DNA of 64,000 bases from a cyanobacterium PCC 7702 (GTDB taxonomy: Bacteria > Cyanobacteriota > Cyanobacteriia > Cyanobacteriales > Nostocaceae), in the NCBI GenBank assembly GCA_000332255.1, contig KB235926.1:779416-843415 (forward strand). The letters run 5' to 3'. Positions 46,746-57,936 of the stretch are shown here, one piece after another. Position numbers and translations under genes: made by a program. Under the pieces are notes generated by a model. It saw only the letters and a program-made list of their open reading frames with translations. It searched no databases and had not been told where the DNA came from. The stretch's first letter is position 1. Every line of letters starts with the position of its first letter.

Positions 46746-47630
46746 ATGAAAAAACTATTAGTCACTGGAGCTAGCGGCTTTTTAGGCTGGCACATTTGTC
46801 AATTAGCAAACCGAAATTGGGAAGTGTACGGAACGTATTTTTATCATACTCTAGAAATTTCCAATGTCAAAATGCTGAAAGTAGACTTGGTAAATTTTTC
46901 GGAACTGAAGCAAGTATTTAATGAAATCAAGCCAGAAGCGGTAATTCATACAGCTGCACTATCACAACCAAATTATTGTCAAAATAATCCCCAAGAATCC
47001 TATACAATTAATGTTAATGTTCCTAGCAATATAGCCGGGCTGTGTGCAGATAATTTAATTCCTTGTGTTTTTACTTCCACTGACTTAGTTTTTGACGGTT
47101 TAAACGCTCCCTATAAAGAAATAGATCCTGTATGCCCTATCAATATATATGGTGAGCACAAAGTCATGGCCGAACAGAAAATGTTAGAAGAATATCCCCA
47201 AACGGCGGTGTGTCGAATGCCATTAATGTTTGGAGCAGCAACACCTACCGCCAGCAGTTTTATACAGCCATTTATTCAAACTCTGCAACAAGGAAAAGAA
47301 TTGAATTTATTTGTAGACGAATTTCGCACACCTGTCAGTGGTACAACCGCAGCCAAGGGATTGTTATTAGCATTAGAAAAAGTTAATGGATTAATTCACT
47401 TAGGAGGAAAAGAAAGAATTTCTCGTTATGAATTTGGGCGTCTGCTTATTGAAGTATTTCAACTACCTGCAGCGGGACTAAAAGCTTGTCGACAAGAAGA
47501 TGTAAAAATGGCTGCACCCAGACCGATTGATGTTTCTTTAGATAGCTCCAAAGCGTTTGCATTGGGATATCAACCTCTACCATTACGGGAAGAATTAGAG
47601 GCATTAGTTCGACAAAGCTCTGGCGGTTAA
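46746..47630 (+). CDS. RmlD-like NAD(P)-dependent sugar-nucleotide reductase
   Basis: A 294-residue short-chain dehydrogenase of the extended type. The N-terminal VTGASGFLGWH binds the cofactor; the catalytic triad is Ser/Thr in TSTDLVFDG with Tyr-x-x-x-Lys in YGEHK. The ALSQPNYCQNNP and IYGEHKVMAE segments match the dTDP-4-dehydrorhamnose reductase (RmlD) subfamily. The exact sugar is not certain because no rml partner gene is nearby. Start ATG at 46746; 114 bases upstream of glgP. Confidence 0.82.
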   Translation: MKKLLVTGASGFLGWHICQLANRNWEVYGTYFYHTLEISNVKMLKVDLVNFSELKQVFNEIKPEAVIHTAALSQPNYCQNNPQESYTINVNVPSNIAGLCADNLIPCVFTSTDLVFDGLNAPYKEIDPVCPINIYGEHKVMAEQKMLEEYPQTAVCRMPLMFGAATPTASSFIQPFIQTLQQGKELNLFVDEFRTPVSGTTAAKGLLLALEKVNGLIHLGGKERISRYEFGRLLIEVFQLPAAGLKACRQEDVKMAAPRPIDVSLDSSKAFALGYQPLPLREELEALVRQSSGG

Positions 47631-47760
47631 TTACTGGTTGATTTTTGAGTAGTTAAGATGAGTTTAATTATAGGAGGAAAGAAAAATATGAAACTTAAGG
47701 CTGAGGTTTTTTTATTTTTGATTAGCTTAAATCCGAGGAAAGCTTTTCGGTGACGATAGT

Positions 47761-50352
47761 ATGAATCAAAAGCACCTTAAGAACAACGGCGATCGCACTC
47801 CCCATTTCAAACAACATCACCGGCGGACAGAACAAGTTAAAATTCAGGTGGAAGACGATCGTACGGGCATGGATGTAGTTACGCTCAAACGTGCTTTGTT
47901 AGACAATCTTTACTACATTCAAGCCAAGGATAAAGACAGGGCGACAGCATACGATTATTATATGGCTTTAGCGTACACCATACGCGATCGCCTTCTGCAG
48001 CGTTGGTTGAAAACTGTCGAACAAACTCATTTTCGCAAAGATGCGAAAGTTTTGTGCTACCTATCTGCTGAGTATCTGATCGGGCGACAGTTAGGTAAAA
48101 ATTTGATTAACGTAGGGCTTTACGAAAAAGCTCGCCAAATTCTTCAAGAACTTGGTTTTGACCTATACGATTTACAAGAACAAGAACACGAACCGGGACT
48201 GGGTAACGGTGGTTTGGGAAGATTAGCCGCCTGTTTTTTAGATTCCCTTTCGACTCTGGAAATACCCGCCATTGGTTACGGAATTCGCTACGAATTTGGC
48301 ATTTTTGAGCAAGTCATTCAAAATGGTTGGCAGGTGGAACGTCCGGATCGTTGGTTGCGCTTTGGCAATCCTTGGGAAATTCCCCGTCCCGATTATAATG
48401 TTGAAGTCAAATTTGGCGGACACACCGAGTCCTATATCGACGAAAACGGGCGCTATCAAGTACGTTGGATTCCAGAACGAACGGTATTAGGAACACCCTA
48501 CGATATTCCCATGTCGGGTTACAATACCAACACAGTTAACACTCTACGCTTGTGGAGCGCCAAAGCCAGCGAAGAGTTCAACTTGCAAATTTTCAATAGT
48601 GGTGATTTTACCCGCGCTGTCGCAGATAAAGTTTTTTCAGAAAATATTACCAAAGTTCTTTATCCGAACGACCAAAATTACCAAGGTAGAGAACTGCGCT
48701 TGCAGCAGCAATACTTTTTCGTTTCTTGTTCGCTGCAGGATATTATTCGCCACTATTTGGAAAAACACGATCGCTTCGAGGAGTTTGCAAACAAAGTAGC
48801 AATCCAAATTAACGACACCCATCCTGCCATCGGTATTGCGGAATTAATGCGGTTGTTGGTAGATGTTCATCAATTAGACTGGGACAAAGCTTGGGAAATT
48901 ACTCAAAATTCTTTTGGATACACCAATCATACCCTTTTGCCAGAGGCTTTAGAACGTTGGAGTCTGGGAATGTTTGGTAGTTTATTACCCAGACATTTGC
49001 AGATAATTTTTGAAATTAACAGAAGATTTCTCGAGCAAGTCCGTCTGCAATACCCAGGAGACGACGAACGCGTAGCTCGACTTTCGCTAATTGAAGAAGG
49101 CGCTGAGAAAAAAGTGCGCATGGCAAATCTAGCTTGCGTAGGAAGTCACGCTATTAACGGCGTCGCCGCCCTTCATACCGAGCTGTTGAAACACAATCTA
49201 TTTCGGGATTTTTACGAGCTATTTCCAGAAAAATTCAGCAACAAAACCAACGGAGTAACACCCCGGCGTTGGATTTTACTTTCCAATCCCAAATTAGCAC
49301 TGTTGATAACTAATAAAATTGGTAAAGGTTGGATTAAAAATTTAGAAGAACTAAAGCAGCTGGAAGCGTTTGTTAACAATGCCGAATTCCGCCAAGCCTG
49401 GTGGCAAATTAAACATGAAAACAAGCAAGATTTAGCAGAGTACATTTTGCAAACCACAGGTACACAAGTAAATTGCAATTCTCTGTTTGACGTTCAGGTA
49501 AAGCGATTGCACGAGTACAAACGACAACACTTGAACGTACTGCACATTATTACTCTTTACAACCGCATTAAGCAAAATCCCAACTTGGATATAGTACCGC
49601 GAACTTTCATTTTCGCTGGCAAAGCAGCACCAGGTTATTGGATGGCAAAGCTGATGATAAAGTTAATTAATTGCGTAGCTGATGTTGTTAATAAAGATGC
49701 AGATGTCGGTTCCAAGTTAAAAGTAGTGTTTTTACCCAACTACAACGTTTCCCTAGCACAGCGAATTTACCCAGCTGCCGACGTTTCCGAGCAAATTTCC
49801 ACTGCTGGCAAGGAGGCTTCAGGTACTAGTAACATGAAATTTGCCATGAACGGAGCTGTAACAATTGGTACATTAGACGGGGCAAATATCGAAATCCGCG
49901 ATCGCGTTGGTGCGGAAAACTTTTTTGTATTTGGCTTAACAGCGGAGGAAGTTGCTCAACTCAAGGCAAAAGGTTACAAACCCTGGGAATATTACAATAG
50001 CAATTTTGAACTCAAACAAGCCATCGATCAAATTGCTTGCGGGTATTTTGGCGGCGATGCGAACTTGTTTCAGCCTTTGGTAGATGCTCTCAAAAACAGT
50101 GACGACTTTATGTTGTTTGCAGACTACCAATCTTACATTGAGTGTCAACAAAAAGTTAGTCAGGTATACAGCCAACGACAAAAGTGGATCGAGATGTCAA
50201 TTTTAAACACTGCTCGTGTTGGCTACTTTTCCTCAGACCGCACCATTAGGGAATACGCCCGAGATATCTGGAACGTTCACCCGGTAGCGGTCAGTTTGGA
50301 TGAAACTGAACAAACAATAGTCAAGGTCAAGCAAGCACAGGTAACAGTGTAA
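47761..50352 (+). CDS. glgP: Glycogen phosphorylase
   Basis: It releases glucose-1-phosphate from glycogen, mobilising reserve carbon in darkness. The 863-residue product matches GT35 phosphorylases: EPGLGNGGLGRLAACFLDS in the N-terminal half, NDTHPAIGIAELMRLL, and the PLP-binding Lys in KEASGTSNMKFAMNGA near residue 700. The N-terminal 40 residues are polar and more variable than the E. coli MalP/GlgP ends. Start ATG at 47761. It is convergent with gcvP. Confidence 0.96.
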   Translation: MNQKHLKNNGDRTPHFKQHHRRTEQVKIQVEDDRTGMDVVTLKRALLDNLYYIQAKDKDRATAYDYYMALAYTIRDRLLQRWLKTVEQTHFRKDAKVLCYLSAEYLIGRQLGKNLINVGLYEKARQILQELGFDLYDLQEQEHEPGLGNGGLGRLAACFLDSLSTLEIPAIGYGIRYEFGIFEQVIQNGWQVERPDRWLRFGNPWEIPRPDYNVEVKFGGHTESYIDENGRYQVRWIPERTVLGTPYDIPMSGYNTNTVNTLRLWSAKASEEFNLQIFNSGDFTRAVADKVFSENITKVLYPNDQNYQGRELRLQQQYFFVSCSLQDIIRHYLEKHDRFEEFANKVAIQINDTHPAIGIAELMRLLVDVHQLDWDKAWEITQNSFGYTNHTLLPEALERWSLGMFGSLLPRHLQIIFEINRRFLEQVRLQYPGDDERVARLSLIEEGAEKKVRMANLACVGSHAINGVAALHTELLKHNLFRDFYELFPEKFSNKTNGVTPRRWILLSNPKLALLITNKIGKGWIKNLEELKQLEAFVNNAEFRQAWWQIKHENKQDLAEYILQTTGTQVNCNSLFDVQVKRLHEYKRQHLNVLHIITLYNRIKQNPNLDIVPRTFIFAGKAAPGYWMAKLMIKLINCVADVVNKDADVGSKLKVVFLPNYNVSLAQRIYPAADVSEQISTAGKEASGTSNMKFAMNGAVTIGTLDGANIEIRDRVGAENFFVFGLTAEEVAQLKAKGYKPWEYYNSNFELKQAIDQIACGYFGGDANLFQPLVDALKNSDDFMLFADYQSYIECQQKVSQVYSQRQKWIEMSILNTARVGYFSSDRTIREYARDIWNVHPVAVSLDETEQTIVKVKQAQVTV

Positions 50353-50370
50353 TTAGTGTAATTTTAGTTA

Positions 50371-50393
50371 GCCCCACCCTACCAGGGTGAGGC
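50371..50393. terminator. Terminator between convergent glgP and gcvP
   Basis: GCCCCACCCT and AGGGTGAGGC pair (one mismatch) around ACC. AAAATTTT follows on the plus strand, so it mainly serves glgP. Confidence 0.6.
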
Positions 50394-50408
50394 AAAATTT
50401 TGATAACT

Positions 50409-53321
50409 TTACAAATAAGCATCCATTGGCAAGCACGAACAAACAAAATTGCGATCGCCGAAAGCCGCATCGATACGACCAACAGCAGGCCAGAATTTAT
50501 ATTCCCGCGTCCAAGGTGCGGGATAAGCAGCTTGTTCGCGAGAGTAAGGATGATTCCACTCGCCCACAATTAAACTTTCAGCCGTATGGGGTGCATTTTT
50601 CAGGACATTATCTTGAAGATCTGCCTTTCCAGATTCAATTTCAGCAATTTCTTGCCGAATAGCGATCATCGCCTCGCAAAAACGATCTAGTTCTTGTTTC
50701 GATTCGCTTTCGGTTGGCTCGACCATGATTGTACCCGCCACCGGCCAGGAAACCGTCGGTGCGTGGAAACCGTAATCCATCAGGCGCTTGGCAATATCAT
50801 CAACTTCGATCCCGGCAGATTTTTTCAGCGATCGCAAATCTAATATACACTCATGGGCAACAAAACCATTTTTGCCGCGGTACAAAACGGGATAGTATGC
50901 CTCCAGGCGTTTAGCAATGTAATTGGCGTTGAGAATCGCTACTTTTGTTGCTTGGGTCAAACCCGTCGTACCCATCATCACAATGTACATCCAAGAAATG
51001 ACCAAAATGCTGGCGCTACCCCAAGGTGCAGCAGAAACAGCACCAATCGCTTTCGGATTGGACTTTGGCATTGTCACCACAGCATGTCCGGGTAAAAATT
51101 CTACTAAATGAGCTGCCACACCTATCGGACCCATACCGGGACCACCACCACCGTGGGGAATGCAAAAAGTCTTGTGCAAGTTCAAGTGACAAACATCTGC
51201 ACCCATATCTCCCGGTCTGCAAAGTCCCACCTGGGCGTTCATATTTGCGCCGTCCATGTAAACTTGTCCGCCATGGTCGTGAACAATAGTGCAAATTTCC
51301 CGAATGTGCTCTTCAAAGACACCGTGGGTCGAGGGATAAGTTACCATCAAAGCCGCAAGTTCTTGACTGTGCTTTTGAGCCTTAGCTTTGAGATCCTCAA
51401 CATCAATATTACCTTGATCGTCACAGGCAACAGCAACCACCTTCATCCCACACATCACCGCACTAGCGGGGTTTGTTCCGTGGGCGGATGTGGGAATTAA
51501 ACAAACCTTGCGGTGTCCCTCCCCACGACTTTCGTGATATCGACGAATAACTAAAAGTCCAGCATACTCGCCTTGAGAACCAGCATTAGGTTGCAAAGAA
51601 ATACCAGCAAACCCAGTAATTTCAGCTAACCACGTCTCTAATTGTTGAAATAAAATTTGATAACCTTGAGTTTGTGACTGGGGAGCAAAGGGATGAATAT
51701 TGGCAAACTCTGCCCAACTTAACGGTATCATCTCCGCCGTCGCATTTAATTTCATCGTACACGACCCCAAAGGAATCATCGATGTAGTCAGCGACAAATC
51801 CTTGCTCTCGAGTCTGTGTAAGTAGCGCAATAACTCTGTTTCCGAGTGATAGCGGTTGAAAACAGGATGGGCGAGATAGCTGCTGGTGCGCTTGAGCAAT
51901 AGATGGGAGCTGTTGCTGGAGGATAATTCTTCTAAATTAAAAGGTAGCTCCTCCTTTCCGGCAAAAATTGCGAGCAGATCTCGTATATCCGCAATTGTTG
52001 TTGTTTCGTCCAGTGAAATACCTACAGCAGATTTATCAAAAATTCGCAAGTTAATTTTCTTTTGTTCGCAGGCTGTCAGAATTTCTTCTAAACTTTGCTT
52101 GCCCAATTCTACCCGCAAGGTATCGAAGAAATACTCTGAAGCAATGTTATAACCCAAAAGCTTGAGTCCTTTTGCCAAGGTAGCAGTTAGGGCGTGAACC
52201 TGCTCGGCAATTTTTTTCAATCCCTGCGGCCCGTGATAAACAGCATACATGCTTGCCATGACTGCCAGCAATACCTGTGCCGTACAAATATTACTGGTAG
52301 CTTTTTCGCGGCGAATATGCTGTTCGCGGGTTTGCAAAGCCAAGCGCAAGGCTTTTTTCCCTTGGGAATCTTTGGACACACCTACAATTCGCCCCGGAAC
52401 TTGTCGCTTGTATTCTTCTTTGGTTGCAAAGTATGCGGCGTGGGGTCCACCATACCCCAAGGGAATACCGAAGCGTTGAGTGCTACCAACGGCAATATCA
52501 GCGCCAAATTCCCCGGGAGGAACTAACACCGTTAGGCTTAAGGGGTCTGCTGCTACCGTTACCAATGCTCCCACAGCATGGGCTTTTTCTACAAAAGCGC
52601 GGTAGTCGTAAATTGTGCCATCACTAGCAGGATATTGTACAATTGCTCCAAAAATTGGTTCGGAAAAATCAAAAGTTTGATGGTCGCCAACTATGATGTT
52701 TATCCCTAGGGGTTTGGCGCGTGTTTGCAAAACATCAATAGTTTGGGGATGGCAATCTTGGGATACAAAATAGCTATTAGCCTTATTTTTGCAAACGCCA
52801 TAGCTCATGCTCATCGCCTCAGCTGCAGCTGTAGCTTCATCTAGCAAGGAAGCGTTGGCAATTTCCAAACCTGTCAGGTCGATAATCATTGTTTGGAAAT
52901 TTAATAGTGCTTCTAGTCGCCCTTGGGCTATTTCCGGTTGATAGGGAGTATAGGCAGTATACCAACCAGGATTTTCAAGGATGTTACGTCCAATCACAGG
53001 CGGGGTAATACTGTTGTAATATCCCATACCGATAAAGGAACGAAAAATTTGATTTTTGCTAGCTATTTTTTTTAACTTTGCCAGTGCTTCGTACTCGCTG
53101 AGTGGTTCTGGCAAATTTAAGGGACGAGAAATTCGAATCGAGTGCGGTAGAGTTTGTTCGATGAGGCGATCCAGGGAAGAAATTCCCACTACCGCAAGCA
53201 TTTGCTGGATTTCATCCGCATTAGGACCAATGTGTCGTTGCTGAAAATCACTATAGCTGTGATTATCTTCGCCCGGCGTTTGTTGAGCGCCTGACTGAGG
53301 ACGAGGAGCAGATATTACCAC
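50409..53321 (-). CDS. gcvP: Glycine dehydrogenase (decarboxylating), P-protein
   Basis: The P-protein decarboxylates glycine and loads the aminomethyl group onto the lipoyl arm of GcvH. The 970-residue product is the single-chain form with N- and C-terminal halves. The PLP lysine lies in [19 protein letters not shown] (about residue 710). The N-terminal [19 protein letters not shown] is typical. Start GTG at 53321, with GGAG nine bases upstream. It is last in the gcvT-gcvH-gcvP set; in cyanobacteria the complex handles photorespiratory glycine and C1 supply. Confidence 0.97.
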   Translation of the reverse strand: MVISAPRPQSGAQQTPGEDNHSYSDFQQRHIGPNADEIQQMLAVVGISSLDRLIEQTLPHSIRISRPLNLPEPLSEYEALAKLKKIASKNQIFRSFIGMGYYNSITPPVIGRNILENPGWYTAYTPYQPEIAQGRLEALLNFQTMIIDLTGLEIANASLLDEATAAAEAMSMSYGVCKNKANSYFVSQDCHPQTIDVLQTRAKPLGINIIVGDHQTFDFSEPIFGAIVQYPASDGTIYDYRAFVEKAHAVGALVTVAADPLSLTVLVPPGEFGADIAVGSTQRFGIPLGYGGPHAAYFATKEEYKRQVPGRIVGVSKDSQGKKALRLALQTREQHIRREKATSNICTAQVLLAVMASMYAVYHGPQGLKKIAEQVHALTATLAKGLKLLGYNIASEYFFDTLRVELGKQSLEEILTACEQKKINLRIFDKSAVGISLDETTTIADIRDLLAIFAGKEELPFNLEELSSSNSSHLLLKRTSSYLAHPVFNRYHSETELLRYLHRLESKDLSLTTSMIPLGSCTMKLNATAEMIPLSWAEFANIHPFAPQSQTQGYQILFQQLETWLAEITGFAGISLQPNAGSQGEYAGLLVIRRYHESRGEGHRKVCLIPTSAHGTNPASAVMCGMKVVAVACDDQGNIDVEDLKAKAQKHSQELAALMVTYPSTHGVFEEHIREICTIVHDHGGQVYMDGANMNAQVGLCRPGDMGADVCHLNLHKTFCIPHGGGGPGMGPIGVAAHLVEFLPGHAVVTMPKSNPKAIGAVSAAPWGSASILVISWMYIVMMGTTGLTQATKVAILNANYIAKRLEAYYPVLYRGKNGFVAHECILDLRSLKKSAGIEVDDIAKRLMDYGFHAPTVSWPVAGTIMVEPTESESKQELDRFCEAMIAIRQEIAEIESGKADLQDNVLKNAPHTAESLIVGEWNHPYSREQAAYPAPWTREYKFWPAVGRIDAAFGDRNFVCSCLPMDAYL

Positions 53322-53434
53322 AAACAGCTTCTCCAGACGTTACTATTTCATATTTTGCAATAAGTATATGGGAGGCGCGGAGCAAAACTCTCGGTTTATG
53401 TAAAATTGATGGAATTTTCTGGAAAAATTATAAA

Positions 53435-53462
53435 GGGAGTAGTTGGTAAGTTTTTTACTCCC
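53435..53462 (-). terminator. Possible internal terminator/attenuator between gcvH and gcvP
   Basis: GGGAGTA (53435-53441) pairs with TACTCCC (53456-53462). Read on the minus strand it is followed by TTTATAATTTTT, a T-rich run. It lies 114 bases before the gcvP start, inside the operon, so it could lower gcvP expression relative to gcvH or mark separate promoters. Confidence 0.5.
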
Positions 53463-53487
53463 CCTTTTTTACTGAATTTTTTTACGG

Positions 53488-53874
53488 CTATCCTTCTACT
53501 TGGACGCTATACTCGTCTGCGGTTAAAGCATCGTCAATTTCACTGGGATCGTTAACTCGTACTTTAATTAACCATCCTTCACCGTAGGGATCTTCTGCAA
53601 TTTGTTCGGGAGAATCTAGCAAAGCTTCATTGCGATCTATAACTGTACCAGTAATTGGCGAGTTTAAATCTTCAACTGCTTTCACAGACTCAATGGTGCC
53701 AAAAGTTTCTCCTTTAGTAACGGCATCACCAATTTCTGGCAGTTCTAAAAAGACAATATCTCCCAACTGCTCGACAGCAAAAGCTGTAATGCCAACTGTA
53801 GCTATTTCCCCCTCTAATCGTACGTATTCGTGGGTATCTAGGTACTTTAAATCTCCAGGATATTCCAAAGACAT
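53488..53874 (-). CDS. gcvH: Glycine cleavage system H protein
   Basis: The H-protein carries the lipoyl arm between P, T and L proteins. The 128-residue product has the lipoylation Lys in [12 protein letters not shown], the N-terminal [38 protein letters not shown], and the normal length for bacterial GcvH. The ATG at 53874 has GAGGAAG seven bases upstream; the frame is open further upstream to 53976, overlapping the gcvT end, but those residues do not belong to the family. It starts 49 bases after gcvT. Confidence 0.96.
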   Translation of the reverse strand: MSLEYPGDLKYLDTHEYVRLEGEIATVGITAFAVEQLGDIVFLELPEIGDAVTKGETFGTIESVKAVEDLNSPITGTVIDRNEALLDSPEQIAEDPYGEGWLIKVRVNDPSEIDDALTADEYSVQVEG

Positions 53875-53923
53875 ATCACTTCCTCTTCCACAATCACAAA
53901 AATTAATACTAGCGATCAAGGCA

Positions 53924-55084
53924 TTATTGTCTGCTTGCCACACGCGTTTGGGAACGGTAAAAAGGTTTCTTAACAACTACCGCCGGATAGTTTTTACCGC
54001 GAATTTCCACTTCTAGCTCTTGGCCGATAGTCGCTACTGAAGTGGAAACATAAGCTAAGGCGATTGGATAACCAAGAGTAGGAGATAAAGTACCACTGGT
54101 AACTTTTCCTACTACTTGACCTGCAGATAATACTTGATAGCCGTGACGGGCAATGTTGCGTCCTTGCATTCGCAAACCTACGAGTCGGCGCTGCACTCCA
54201 AAAGTTTTCTGCCGTTCCAGCACGGCACGTCCGATAAAATCACCTTTAGTATCAAGATGTACTAGCCAGCCCAAACCAGCTTCTAAAGGCGTGGTAGTAT
54301 CATCGATATCCTCACCGTAAAGTGCCATTGCTGCTTCTAGTCGTAGGGTATCTCTGGCACCCAGTCCGCAGGGAACAACGCCAGCATCCACGAGACTGCG
54401 CCATAATTTTATGCCCTCTTGCAGCTGTAGCATCAGCTCAAATCCGTCTTCTCCAGTGTAGCCAGTGCGAGCAATAAAAGCTTTTTGACCTAATACAGAT
54501 GCTTCTAGATGACCGAAGGATTTGACTGGAGATAAGTCTGCTTGCACAAATGGCTGAAGATATTCCAATGCTTTGGGTCCTTGCACGGCAATTAAAATTT
54601 TGTCTCTGGAAAGGTCCTGAAAATGGAATTCCTCAGCATCAATATGCTGCAGTAACCATGTTTTATCTTTACTTGTGTTTGCGGCATTGACTATCATCAC
54701 TCCTTGTTGTTCGTCAGGGAAAGTCTCACCCTGGTAATAGAAAATAATGTCGTCAATAATACCACCTTCTGGATTTAACAATACAGTGTACTGGGCTTGG
54801 CCCGGTTGTAACCTGCTCAAGTCAGAAGGAACCAAATACTGAAGCTTGGATATTAAATTCTTGCCTTGAAAAGTAAATTTACCCATGTGGGAAATATCAA
54901 AGATTCCAGCTGCTTTTCTGACAGCTTCGTGTTCGGTGGTGATGCTGCTAAATTGTAAGGGCATTTCCCAACCGCCAAAGCTGACAAACCGTGCTTTGAG
55001 TTCTCTGGTTAGAAAGTGCAAAGGAGTTTGCTGGAGGGAAAGGGTGTTTTCTTCTTGTTCAGCCACGGATAGTTTTGTTGTCAT
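53924..55084 (-). CDS. gcvT: Aminomethyltransferase, T-protein
   Basis: The T-protein moves the methylene unit from the H-protein to tetrahydrofolate and frees ammonia. The 386-residue product has [30 protein letters not shown] near the N terminus, the folate-binding Asp region ([26 protein letters not shown]), and [18 protein letters not shown]. Start ATG at 55084. It is the first of three gcv genes. I found no glycine-riboswitch core (the CCGAAGGAGC-type block) in the 261 bases upstream. Confidence 0.96.
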   Translation of the reverse strand: MTTKLSVAEQEENTLSLQQTPLHFLTRELKARFVSFGGWEMPLQFSSITTEHEAVRKAAGIFDISHMGKFTFQGKNLISKLQYLVPSDLSRLQPGQAQYTVLLNPEGGIIDDIIFYYQGETFPDEQQGVMIVNAANTSKDKTWLLQHIDAEEFHFQDLSRDKILIAVQGPKALEYLQPFVQADLSPVKSFGHLEASVLGQKAFIARTGYTGEDGFELMLQLQEGIKLWRSLVDAGVVPCGLGARDTLRLEAAMALYGEDIDDTTTPLEAGLGWLVHLDTKGDFIGRAVLERQKTFGVQRRLVGLRMQGRNIARHGYQVLSAGQVVGKVTSGTLSPTLGYPIALAYVSTSVATIGQELEVEIRGKNYPAVVVKKPFYRSQTRVASRQ

Positions 55085-55345
55085 GGGTCAATATTTATAT
55101 CCTAAAGTCTAAGGAAATAGCCAAGCACAGCATCGTCAAAGACATTTTCAGCACATGCAAAAAGTAGTAGCATACAAGTCGATCGCTTTTTGTCAAAGTC
55201 GATTTTCTCTAGATTCTCTGTTAAGGTGCAAGCAACAAGTGCTTTTTTGTACTGCCATTAACCTATTCCAAATACGTTCTCTAACGAACAAAAGAAAATA
55301 AAAAATCTCCGTTACATTTAATTTGAGCTCGTTTACAAAAGTGGC

Positions 55346-55684
55346 ATGAAAAACGGTAGAATCTTTGAATCGGAGAAATTCTCTCAAAAACTGCAAGATA
55401 TTGCAAAAGAAGTACGTAACGCCACAGCTTGCTGTCAAGGAGATCCTATAGCTCTTTTAGCCTTGCTGCGGCAGCTAGAGCAATTGCACCGAGAGATTAG
55501 GGATGGAGTTTTTCAAGATAGTTTGCCCAACAATCGTCAGGCCCTTTACTCTCTTTTGAGAGATATCGAGTCTGAAGGTGGCTGGCCTTATATTGAACGG
55601 ATGAGACTACAAGAATTTTTAGCAAATCTACCACAAGAAGTTGAGCAAAAAAGGGAATGGGGTCATGATAGGGTTGTGGAATAA
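55346..55684 (+). CDS. Conserved small cyanobacterial protein
   Basis: A 112-residue, mostly helical, charged protein (IFESEKFSQKLQDIAKEVRN; LLALLRQLEQLHREIRDGVFQDSLP; GGWPYIERMRLQEFLANL). No membrane segment or known domain is recognised. The gene is divergent from gcvT and lies 382 bases upstream of ftsQ on the same strand. Start ATG at 55346. A role near cell division is a guess from position only. Confidence 0.7.
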   Translation: MKNGRIFESEKFSQKLQDIAKEVRNATACCQGDPIALLALLRQLEQLHREIRDGVFQDSLPNNRQALYSLLRDIESEGGWPYIERMRLQEFLANLPQEVEQKREWGHDRVVE

Positions 55685-56066
55685 TTCTTCATTGCTCTTT
55701 GGTTTTTTGGCTAGCTGATAATCAGTATTCGGTAGTAGCAGCGCCTTCACCAAGGTTTTCCCAACTTCCTGACAAATGTGTTGCGTTATCAATAGAACTA
55801 AGTATTGATAACCGTTTGAGAACCCTCGACTCCAAAAATTTCTAAATATCTGCACGGAATTCTTTTTTTGAAGTGTATAATTTCCAGCAATGATCTGTAA
55901 TTTTAAATACTCAGAAATTACGTATGCTCGTAGAGATAGCTGTTTTGTCAAGACTACAGTCTCACCCTTGAGTACCGCAAACTTGAATAGTAATTGTGCG
56001 ATTGCTGTAAAGTGTTACTACATTAAAGCAACTGCAAGCTGAACCAAAAACGCGGAAGGAGTCAAA
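55685..56066. other. 382-base region upstream of ftsQ
   Basis: It should hold the ftsQ promoter. I see no clear binding site, repeat or additional gene. A leftward open frame here overlaps the end of the small gene and is not supported. Confidence 0.4.
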
Positions 56067-56912
56067 ATGGCCAGTATAGTCCCGATTGGGAGTAATGTTC
56101 TAGCACGAAGACGCAAGAAATTACGTCAAAAGCGGCGCCTGAAAATTTTTCAGACTCTTTGGCAAACCCTGAGCGTCAGTTGTTTAGCAGGTGGTTTGTT
56201 GTGGGTGACTCTTCAACCAATTTGGGTTCTTAAAAATCCTAAAGATATAGCAGTCTTAGGAAATCATCTTTTTTCCGATGATGCTATTCGCTCTTTGCTC
56301 GGTTTATCCTATCCCCAGTCTTTGTGGCGGATTGAACCATCTCGAGTTGCCCGTTCGTTACAAAAACAACCTATAATTGCACAAGCGATCGTTACCCGTC
56401 GCCTTTTCCCTCCTGGATTGATACTGCAAGTTCAAGAAAGAGTACCCGTAGCAGTTGCTCAAACCAGTCCAGAACAAATCAACACTAACAGTACAAACAA
56501 AAAAGTATCTGTGGGCTTACTGGACGCTAACGGAGTATGGATACCCTTGGAGAAATTTACTTCACTTCATGCCACGATGAAGTTACCGAGCTTAAAAGTA
56601 ATTGGTTTACCGCAACAGTATCGTCCCTATTGGTCTGAGGTATATAAGCTCGTAAGTCAATCTACCGTTAAGGTGATGGAAATTGATTGGCAAGACCCGA
56701 CAAATTTAATACTGAAAACAGAAGTAGGTAAGGTGCACTTGGGCGTTCCAAGCTCTCAGTTACCCGAACAAATAAAACTACTAGCCCAAATGCGTCACTT
56801 ACCTTCGCAAATCAATCCCAGTCAAATAGAGTACATAGACCTAAAAAATCCCGACCATCCACTAGTACAAATGATCCCAAAAACTGGGGAAATAAGTTCT
56901 AAAATACCTTAG
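56067..56912 (+). CDS. ftsQ: Cell division protein FtsQ
   Basis: FtsQ bridges early and late divisome proteins. The 281-residue product has a basic cytoplasmic tail (residues 1-30), one membrane helix (about 31-50, LWQTLSVSCLAGGLLWVTLQPIWVL), a POTRA domain (about 55-130; IAVLGNHLFSDDAIRSLLGLSYPQSLWRIEPSRVA) and the FtsQ beta domain to the end. Start ATG at 56067 with AAGGAG six bases upstream. As in other cyanobacteria it precedes ftsZ, here after an unusually long spacer. Confidence 0.92.
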   Translation: MASIVPIGSNVLARRRKKLRQKRRLKIFQTLWQTLSVSCLAGGLLWVTLQPIWVLKNPKDIAVLGNHLFSDDAIRSLLGLSYPQSLWRIEPSRVARSLQKQPIIAQAIVTRRLFPPGLILQVQERVPVAVAQTSPEQINTNSTNKKVSVGLLDANGVWIPLEKFTSLHATMKLPSLKVIGLPQQYRPYWSEVYKLVSQSTVKVMEIDWQDPTNLILKTEVGKVHLGVPSSQLPEQIKLLAQMRHLPSQINPSQIEYIDLKNPDHPLVQMIPKTGEISSKIP

Positions 56913-57936
56913 AAAAATTAGTATCTTCAGTTTTATGCTGAATACATATGTTTTATTGTTTTCGCTTTTGTAAATGCAAAATTAAGCGTTAGTTCTAATT
57001 ATGGTAAAAATTAAGTTTAGACAGCTCGATTTTCACAGCGCTTGCACAACGTGTGATAGAAAGAACGTGAATGCTTGCATTCTTAGCTGCTTTGTTTTTG
57101 CGGAAACAAGTATCGTGCAGGTGCAGTGCAGCTTCTGAACTTGTCGAGATGGTTTTGCATAGGGTAAAATCTCCTTACCTTGCAAAGTAGAAGAAACTAA
57201 CCTAAACGTCTGCAATTTTTCTAGGTGAAGTTGCGCTTTGGTAAAAGCAAATTAAACAGTAAGTAACTCGGGTGTTGAAGACTTAGCCATTCTAGAATTT
57301 GTCGCCCCAGGCGAGCGGCAATTAACATATTGAAAGGAATTTTGCCAGAATTTCTATACCTTCAAGTTGCAGTCATCCGCAATGATAGATCGTATTGAAC
57401 GTATCATTAAGACAGACAAAGGATATCTTAACGTGTCTTTACAAGCAATACAGTTAGTTTTTGTCTGTATTACTACTTTTTTAGGCAAAAGAGTGTATAA
57501 AGAAAAACGAGTATATTGGCAGCAAGAAAAAAATGCTACTTGGAATTATTCTTGGTTAAAAAATATTTTCAGATTTTATACAAATATCGCTAGTAATTAT
57601 TGTGAGTAAAGAAAAAAACAAAAGCAACGACTGTAGAATTAATGAGCCATGGAAGTTAGCAGTAGTAAAAGAAAGAGGTTATTGTAATTACCAAGGCAAT
57701 ACCGAGCAAAATCAGCCAAAAAGCAGTGAATATATTATTGTCCAGGGAAAGTTATACAAGTCAATTTTGGGCAAATGTGGGTATACTTCTCTAGAATTAA
57801 CTGGACAAAAAGGAGGCTCGCTCGCCGTTCTCGTCACAAATTTTCGCGCTTCTAATCCTGAAAGGGTTGGAATAAGCGAGAACAAGAAAAAACAACGCCA
57901 CGATCGTGGCAGCTCCAAACTATAGTTGACTCTTAG
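56913..57936. promoter_or_regulatory. 1,024-base ftsQ-ftsZ spacer, probable ftsZ promoter region
   Basis: No supported gene lies here. Two short rightward open frames (57367-57609 and 57602-57925) do not resemble known proteins. The spacer ends with a perfect 14-base palindrome GCCACGATCGTGGC (57897-57910), 27 bases before the putative ftsZ GTG start. The spacer probably carries the ftsZ promoter(s). Confidence 0.5.
57897..57910. promoter_or_regulatory. Perfect 14-base palindrome upstream of ftsZ
   Basis: GCCACGATCGTGGC is fully symmetric and contains CGATCG, related to HIP1. Its place just before the ftsZ start would suit an operator or a leader hairpin. Confidence 0.35.

Noticed and set aside
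55085-55345. Glycine riboswitch upstream of gcvT
   Set aside because: The region was read on the minus strand for the conserved glycine-aptamer blocks; none is present.
57367-57925. Two small rightward open frames in the ftsQ-ftsZ spacer
   Set aside because: No ribosome-binding sites, no recognisable family, and Lys/Asn/Gln-rich composition like AT-rich non-coding sequence.
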